A DNA stretch of 64,000 nucleotides from Hetaerina americana (lineage: Eukaryota > Arthropoda > Insecta > Odonata > Calopterygidae). Position 1 is the first letter of the stretch. Every line of letters begins with the position of its first letter. The notes under the pieces are model-generated. The model saw nothing but the letters and a program-made list of their open reading frames with translations. It did no database searches and was not told where the DNA came from. The position numbers and the translations under genes are program-made. Below are positions 57,801 through 64,000 of this stretch, one piece after another. Where the stretch lies: contig JAKTNV010000024.1 of assembly GCA_022747635.1 (NCBI GenBank), forward strand, positions 3,943,665 to 4,007,664. The letters run 5' to 3'.

Positions 57801-59823
57801 ATTCATGTCGTCAACCCGATTTAGCAAAATCATAGCATATTCATGAATAATGTCAAGCCATAGATCAAAAAAGTTCATGAACGAAATGAGTTTACGGCTA
57901 TTTCCAAAAGTGACGGTCTCTCTTATGTCCCTTTTGATGAAGGAATCTGAAACTGTCGCTAAGTTGATACTCTTGGCGGGGCAGGAGAGGGGGAGAGAAC
58001 TTGAGTGAGGGTGGCAGTGGGAGCTATACCGATGTCGTTGGATCCCAACGCGGGTTAAATTAAATTAGTATCTTCCAAACTTTTCAGGAAATCTGGAGGC
58101 CCTTTGCCTATTCCGAGAGTGCTTATAGACCGAGCAATGCTAAGCTCAGAGTTTGGGCGAACTCTTGTGGCATGAATTTGAACCGTAAAAACATCACTGA
58201 GTAACCTTTTCTTTCTGAGGATGTAAATAATTATATCAACTTCCTTTGCTCAAAAATCTTAAATGGATGAATGGTTTTCTTTATTTCACGTTTAAATTAA
58301 GACGTCACTAAAGTTATTCAGACATCAGGAACATTAACTTAAAAATTTTCGGGAGAGTGGTGTCGGGAATTTCAATTTATCATTCATATTTCGGGATTCT
58401 AGCTTCTACTGGAGACTTAAAATACCATCTAAATCTTTTCTTCTGGATAAAATGTGTGAACTTTCAATTTTGAGTCTTGGGAAATCTTTGCGGATTGGCT
58501 GTCAGTGGAACTGAGAAATTAAAGAAACATGCAATGAATTGGTCAAAGTTTAGAGCGTAATCCTTTAAATAAAAAAATGATAATAAACATTGATCTTTTC
58601 CTGTATATTTCAATCATTTTTACTTCTACGATTTTTTAAAATTTTTACGACTTATAATTAATTTTTTTCTGCACAGAAACTCTTATTTATACAAAATTAC
58701 ACGTTAGTTTACAAATAATCTGGAGCTGAAACGAGAATTAACTAGTAGTGATATGGTGATTATATCATATTACTTTGTGAAATAAAACATATTGTAACTA
58801 ATTTCGCAACTCAGCGAAGACACTAAAAGGTTCAATCCTAACAAAGAGCCTAAAGAACTTTGAAATTTTTAATTGGTCGTTAATATCCATGGAAGGATTC
58901 ATATATACATACTTCAAATGGTAACTTACTTCATTTAAATTGAAAAATGATTATTTATTCGAAATACGCCTTTTAATGGAATTGGTATACGTAGTAATAA
59001 AATTATACCTGATGTTGGAAAAGCGTAAATGAGATTATTCTCTTGATATTAAATCATCATCAACTTTAGAATTGGACCCTCGCCATCAATATTAGCTTGG
59101 GATTGAAATACCTATTCTCTAGCACAAAAATGCCCGGACATTGTTCTTAAGTGGTGACTTTCTCTTAATGGCCCTTATATAGCCCACATATAGCCCTGAG
59201 TTCGTCATACCTTTTACCCCCTTCATACCATTCAAATTTCTATTCATCCCCTTTCTCTTCGCCGCTTATCTAACAGCCTCTTTCTTATTATCGCCTCCTC
59301 ATCCCAATATTTCATAATCATTCTTTTTTTACCTCGAATTTTACTTTGAGCTTCATCTCTTCTCAAATCATTTATAAAACTTCCTTAATTCTCCTCTCCA
59401 TTCTTTTCCGCATCAACATTTCAAAACTCTGCAGTCTATTTCCTTGCCACAAAGGCCATTTTGGAGTCATTCACCTACGTGGTTGACTTAGTAGTCCATA
59501 TTAAGCCGGCTCAGGCATATGGACCCCCTCAGCTTTCTGAGAGACTTTTGTATTCCGACGGAAGTCTATAAAACCACCCTTTGCTTTGTTTTTCCCTTAA
59601 CTACCTGCGGTCCATCTTCTTTGAAAACGCCTGTTGAAAACGATGTTGAAACGCCTTTGGCCCTTATATTGAAATGCGATCTCTATAATCAAATCTTGTC
59701 ATTGTCAAAACGTCGTACCACTCTTACTTTTATAAATGGAAAGACAAATGCATGAAATCTTAATTAATATCTAATCACTCTATCAGCAAATGGACCTACA
59801 TGCATTAACAACTAATAACACCA
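54868..59823. other. Non-coding stretch with GC-rich patches
   Basis: Patches at 55740-56130 and 56930-57500 are GC/pyrimidine-rich with overlapping frames on both strands (for example 55819-56127 minus, 56786-57301 plus) and no domain. At 55310-55440 one phase gives YFLPRLRDWNQ, which faintly resembles a LINE C-terminal SFFPRTIRDWN motif. It is too short to call. 57500-59823 is AT-rich and unrecognised. Confidence 0.4.
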
Positions 59824-59865
59824 TATCCCGCAAGTGGCTGAAAGGGCGAGTGATGTGGGGTGCTA
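59824..59865 (-). mobile_element. Possible CR1-like LINE 3'-end relic
   Basis: The plus strand ATATCCCGCAAGTGGCTGAA, then AGGGCGAGTG and ATGTGGGG, follows the minus-sense GC-hairpin block (ATACCCCGCAAGCCGCCGCA, AGGGCGTGTG, GCGGG) with several changes. It is an old copy. Confidence 0.4.
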
Positions 59866-62800
59866 AGGGCAGTAGCCATACATGTACAACTATATATATT
59901 AGTTCATTCACACAATGGAAGAAACGTTTGTCTTTGATTAAATATATTTGTAAGTAAATATGCTAATAAAATCAAATACATATAACTTAAATTTAAATGA
60001 AGGAAAATATGAATATATATTTTGGGTGCAATGCTGCAGTTCATCAAACTAAAATAGTTTGACTGGTATAACTATCATTTGTAGAAGTAATAGCCAGAAT
60101 TGCGAGATTATGTTTTTATTTGGACAATCATGAATAATATCATCTTGCGTAAAATGGAAAATTAATTACATGTAATGAGTGTCCATTGTTATGTCCAGGG
60201 TTTTTCCGCTTCTGTTTGCTCTTAATAATTTTAAAAATATCTGCTAAGCATTTTTTTTTAAATGCAGAACAAGTACTCTGTCCCATTTATAAATAAAATC
60301 ATTGTGAAAACCAAATTAATGCGTGTTTCAGTAGGCTTTTGTTTGAGTTTGAAATTACGCTTGTAACTTTTTAGCATTAAATTCGCTACTCTGTTCCCAT
60401 GCTAATCGCGGATTAATTAGACAAACTGTATGCGCCAGTGGTATTAAGTCTTTTAAATTAATTTTATTCACGACATTTCCAATGATTTCCTTGGAAATGT
60501 AAGATTTAGCTTCCCATGCCCGAATTAAAAATGTTTGTCGACTCCACCAACTTTTGCGTCGCTCCGATGTATGAAAATTCTAATTTTCGTGTCTCTTGTT
60601 TTCTATCTCCACAGTTATTCTCCTTCACCCAACTCTTTATTTGCGTCTCTTACCCGATTAAACGTCTGAGAAATTCCCGTGGCTTCCGTAAAAATCCGCG
60701 GAAATAGTTGCTTTGACGTTAAATACCTGATTATTTTAATTTTGACTTTTCCTCTTCGTTGCGGAGAAGAAAATCCGATTGAGTCCGAGCAAACCCCCTG
60801 TCCCCTTTTGTGTTTCGGACGTTCCTCGAAATGGCCGAGGCAGCGATAATCCTCTTACGAATTTCATTATCTGCGGTGCTCGAGAAATTTCTTTCGCGCT
60901 TATTTTTTTATCCTCGTTCCAATGGCCAATGCTGCGCAGAAATTGTCCCCGAAAAGTTACATTTTTTCCGCTGCATGCCAATTCCCTTGATTGAAATTTC
61001 TAACTCTGTCGCTTTATTGTTTTTACATCGTTGGGATGTTCGGGGAAGGGGGACGTCTGTTACTCAAGTAGACCTCGCTCTCATTTGTTCCGGCTGATTA
61101 TTAAAACTAGTTTCTCTCGTGCAAGCGGTCTCTTCTTGCCTCTGAAGGGCTTTCTGGTGCCCTTTCCACCCCTTTTGATCAATTTAACTCAGAAGGGCGT
61201 TTTTCCGAGCGTCGGTTTTCTCAGTGGTAGGTTTTTTTCATTCTTGTTAACGAATTCAATCAGTCTAATGATGAACAAAACCCTAAGTGACCCCAGGTTG
61301 TACGTGCTGTCGTAAGTAATGTTCAATTCTCTAAGTGTTTTCATATTTCAGGATAGAATTAAGCCTAGTCATTTCGTGAAATGAGGTAGTGCCACTTGGG
61401 ATACGGGGTTTAGGTATAAAGGGATTCCTTCCATGACCAAAATATCTGGTGCGTCAATAATATATTGTTCCCAATGGTAGCTTTGTGGGTTCGAATACAC
61501 CAATAGGAAACTAACTATTTGGATTAATTTTATTGAGGAATAATTGTTGCTCCTGAATGTCCTCTGGGGAAATTTTTTTAAAAAGATATTATTTGTTCAT
61601 TAATGTTTTTTTCAAAGCTACAGACAGCTGAACACATTAACAGAAACAGCTCCTAATTTTTAATGCCGAAAGACCCTCCATACTACCGACGTAATCGTAT
61701 TCACAAAATATTTTTCGTCACTAAATACTTCATCAAATGTTTCTGAATTATTGATAGTAATGAGTCACTAATTGCGACGAATAAAACTACTATGTCAGCC
61801 TTTCGGACGCCATGACGACCATATACTGGAAGGTGGCTGGAAAAAAAATAACAGAGCTTGGATAAGATCAGAGTCCTCTTCTTAGTAGTAGTTTTATTCG
61901 TTATAATTATATTTGCTTTGGATATTGTTCTAGTAACTCAAGAGCACATAGATCACGTCAGAAAAGAGCCCCTTATACAGTATCCCTCTGTCTTTAGACA
62001 CTTATGTTGTTTTCAATACTCAAGAATGTTGATCTATTTAATGTACTTATGATTCTAATAAAGTTTTTCTTTGTTAACTCAGATTTATACCTAAAAAAAC
62101 AGCAATGGGCTGGTGTTACTCAAAGAGTGATTTGAGTTTCGTTAACAGCGTCTATATTTTAGGATATACTATAATTCACCCCGAGTGAAAGGATAATTTG
62201 CTCTATCTTTTGAATTGAAGTTTTCTGTGCCTTAAATGTTTTGAATTCCAACAAGGTTGATCGGAAAAACATTCAAATCATTGTTGAACGAAGAATTCTG
62301 CTTCCCTAAAAATAACTATAGACTGAAGCAAATTTTATATTTCGCGTCTATCTTAGCTATCACAGTGATACTGCAGTGAAAGTGTACGGAAAGTGGTTGA
62401 CTTCAAAATGTCTCCCGAGGTGCTTTTTGATATTATCAGCTTGAGAGATTATTATCGAGAGACTGACTGATTTTAAAAAAAGTGGTCCCTGTGACACGTA
62501 GTACGGCCTCTATACAATTACCTTTCTAATGTCAAAAGAATTGTCTTTTTCACTTTCGTAAATATTGCGATAATGTCCTACACCCAAAATTGTTATTTGA
62601 ACTGCTCGTTATTTCATATATGTTCACATAATTTACTATCTATTCATAAATGCAAGCGACATATAAATTTTGCCGAGCTTAAATTAATGGAGACATAACA
62701 GGCCATCAGATAACTCGGTCTTAGCAAGCGAAATGCGGGGAATTTCCGATGGGTGAGCTTTAAGATTTTATAAATAAATGTTCAAGGATGCGTGATGCTG

Positions 62801-62958
62801 TAGTACTTGAGAAAATAAAATACAAGCAGATGGTAAAATAGGCAGAGGCACCCAAATTTTCATCACTGGCCATGCAAAATACTTGTCTCCGCTATCACGG
62901 TGACTGACTTTTGCTTGCTTAACGCAGACCTTTTCTGTAAAAACTATCGTTTATTTAT
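59866..62958. other. Non-coding stretch with GC-leaning patch 60690-61220
   Basis: Frames 60736-60981 minus, 60779-60994 plus, 60810-61097 plus and 61031-61315 plus overlap without motifs. The remainder is AT-rich. No RNA or transposon recognised. Confidence 0.4.
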
Positions 62959-63033
62959 TGAAATGAAATGACTGACTTTGTAACTCCACAAAGTGTGTGG
63001 AATTACAAAGTCAATAATTTCATTTCATTTCAA
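62959..63033. repeat. Inverted repeat with about 32-36-bp arms
   Basis: The left arm (62959-62990: TTGAAATGAAATGACTGACT, then TTGTAACTCCACA) and the right arm (62997-63033) are reverse complements. Exceptions are one G-T type mismatch and a short insertion in the right arm (AATT). The loop is about six bases. It could be a solo foldback element or the remnant of a MITE. Confidence 0.8.
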
Positions 63034-63936
63034 TATGTTATGCAAATTCCATAAGTTACGCTGAAGACAACAAATATCATTTATTTGTTGGACATCCAGG
63101 GGTCATGTTGGAGAAAGCCATTCTCCGGAGCAAATGTGGAATTTTTAATTATTTGTTTGATTAGTCTACCCATTTTCGTTATTCAATAATCCGTGGGCCA
63201 CCAGTACTTGAACTAACATATTTATTTTTTCATTCCACGGACCTTCGGCATCTTCCTCGCTGCTAAATTACAGTAATACATTTGATGGATACCAAAATGT
63301 AAAATTAAACGTGTGATCTAAAATGTCTTCCCTCCAAATCGTAACTGGCATTATTTAACTATTAGTTGACGGTGTTGATCAATCACTATTAATTGATCGT
63401 CAGGGATAATTTAATCCCACTCCTCTTTTACTGTTTCAATGTTTGCTTAGGTCCGATACATCTCCTAGATCCCGTTATAACCAGCCTCGATAGGGTACGC
63501 AAATAACTCAGACCGTTACTAATTACATCAAGAACAAAAGCTAATATTATCTGTTGGCGTATATCTGGTGCGAATAGTAATGATGTGTTCTGATTTTCTC
63601 TTCGGTTTCTCATTGAAACTCTGATTCCGTTTCCCTTAACGATTTGTTTATACAGTACATTAAACGTGCAATTTTCATTGAGTTATTTTCGTAAGAAAGT
63701 AATTTTTAATTCATTTTATTTATATGTAAATAATTAAGCGTCATGAGGTTCAATATCCCGATGGTCATGCCAGACTTTCTTTCACATACTAGACCCATTT
63801 TGAGTCGGTATTCATAAACAGAAGTAACTTCCATCGTATACGTGTTAGATAATGTTTATAACCCATATCAATTATTGCCTGAATGTTTATTCCAAAAATT
63901 GGTTTATAATCTGATTTTCTATGTGGTATTCAGCTA
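63034..63936. other. AT-rich non-coding stretch
   Basis: Nothing recognised. Confidence 0.4.
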
Positions 63937-64000
63937 CAGGGTTCGTCCGGAAAATAAGTGTACTGAGCTCAGGAAAAAAAATTTATTACACTTTTACATA
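63937..64000. mobile_element. Probable mariner end cut by the window edge
   Basis: A TA at 63935-63936 is followed by CAGGGTTCGTCCGGAAAATA, then AGTGTACTGAG and an A-rich stretch leading to TTTATTACAC. The tip resembles the left ends at 49998 (CGAGGGTCATCCGGAAAGTA) and 45816 (CATGGTTCGTTCCAAAAGTT). The transposase, if any, lies beyond position 64000. Confidence 0.6.

Noticed and set aside
61470..61500. B-box-like GGGTTCGAATACACC
   Set aside because: No A box at the expected distance and no second copy in the window.

Overview
This 64 kb window is eukaryotic, almost certainly from an arthropod and most likely an insect. It holds a type II tRNA-Leu gene with an internal Pol III promoter, several mariner-type DNA transposons, single-ORF LINEs of the APE-endonuclease type, CR1/jockey-like LINE 3' ends and three families of tRNA-derived SINEs. 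A palaeopteran such as a damselfly or dragonfly is a possibility, but that is only an impression from the LINE proteins. There are no bacterial operons, rRNA genes or CRISPR arrays. I found no host protein-coding gene that I can defend. The window looks like intergenic or large-intron DNA whose recognisable content is nearly all mobile elements plus one tRNA.

Layout. 1-3.5 kb: a GC-rich patch, then AT-rich DNA. 3.4-4.8 kb: a hammerhead-like motif and an old mariner (minus strand, decayed TIRs). 4.8-12.2 kb: AT-rich DNA with a palindromic (TG)(TA)(CA) microsatellite and a GC-rich patch at 10.8-11.6 kb. 12.3-12.7 kb: a CR1-like LINE 3' end touching the tRNA-Leu(AAG) gene, then a SINE. 15.5-19.5 kb: GC/pyrimidine-rich patches around two SINEs. 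19.5-27 kb: AT-rich DNA with nothing recognised. 27.1-27.9 kb: a G-rich block switching to a C-rich block. 28.4-29.2 kb: a truncated LINE and a SINE. 30.6-32.1 kb: a 1.5 kb pyrimidine-rich tract. 33.6-34.6 kb: a foldback element and a mariner 3' remnant. 35.7-40.2 kb: a poly(A)-tailed retroposon, a nearly full-length but frameshifted LINE with a 12-bp target duplication, and a SINE starting at the end of that duplication. 40.7-47.3 kb: CR1-like LINE 3' fragments, an 11-bp GC-rich minisatellite, SINEs and a broken mariner. 50.0-50.7 kb: a young internally deleted mariner with perfect 33-bp TIRs. 51.3-51.6 kb: TA microsatellites with a perfect palindrome. 54.3-54.9 kb: another internally deleted mariner. 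55-63.9 kb: mostly unannotatable DNA. The last 64 bases look like the first end of one more mariner.

How the parts relate. The SINEs have Pol III box heads and would depend on LINE reverse transcriptases in trans. At least two LINE lineages are present: an APE-EN/RT single-ORF type with a CFDP2-like endonuclease, and a CR1/jockey-like type whose 3' UTR ends in a conserved GC hairpin followed by a TGTAGA-type tail. The mariners belong to several subfamilies and none is intact. The copy at 50.0-50.7 kb has ends good enough to be moved by a transposase encoded elsewhere, and still has an open DNA-binding-domain ORF.
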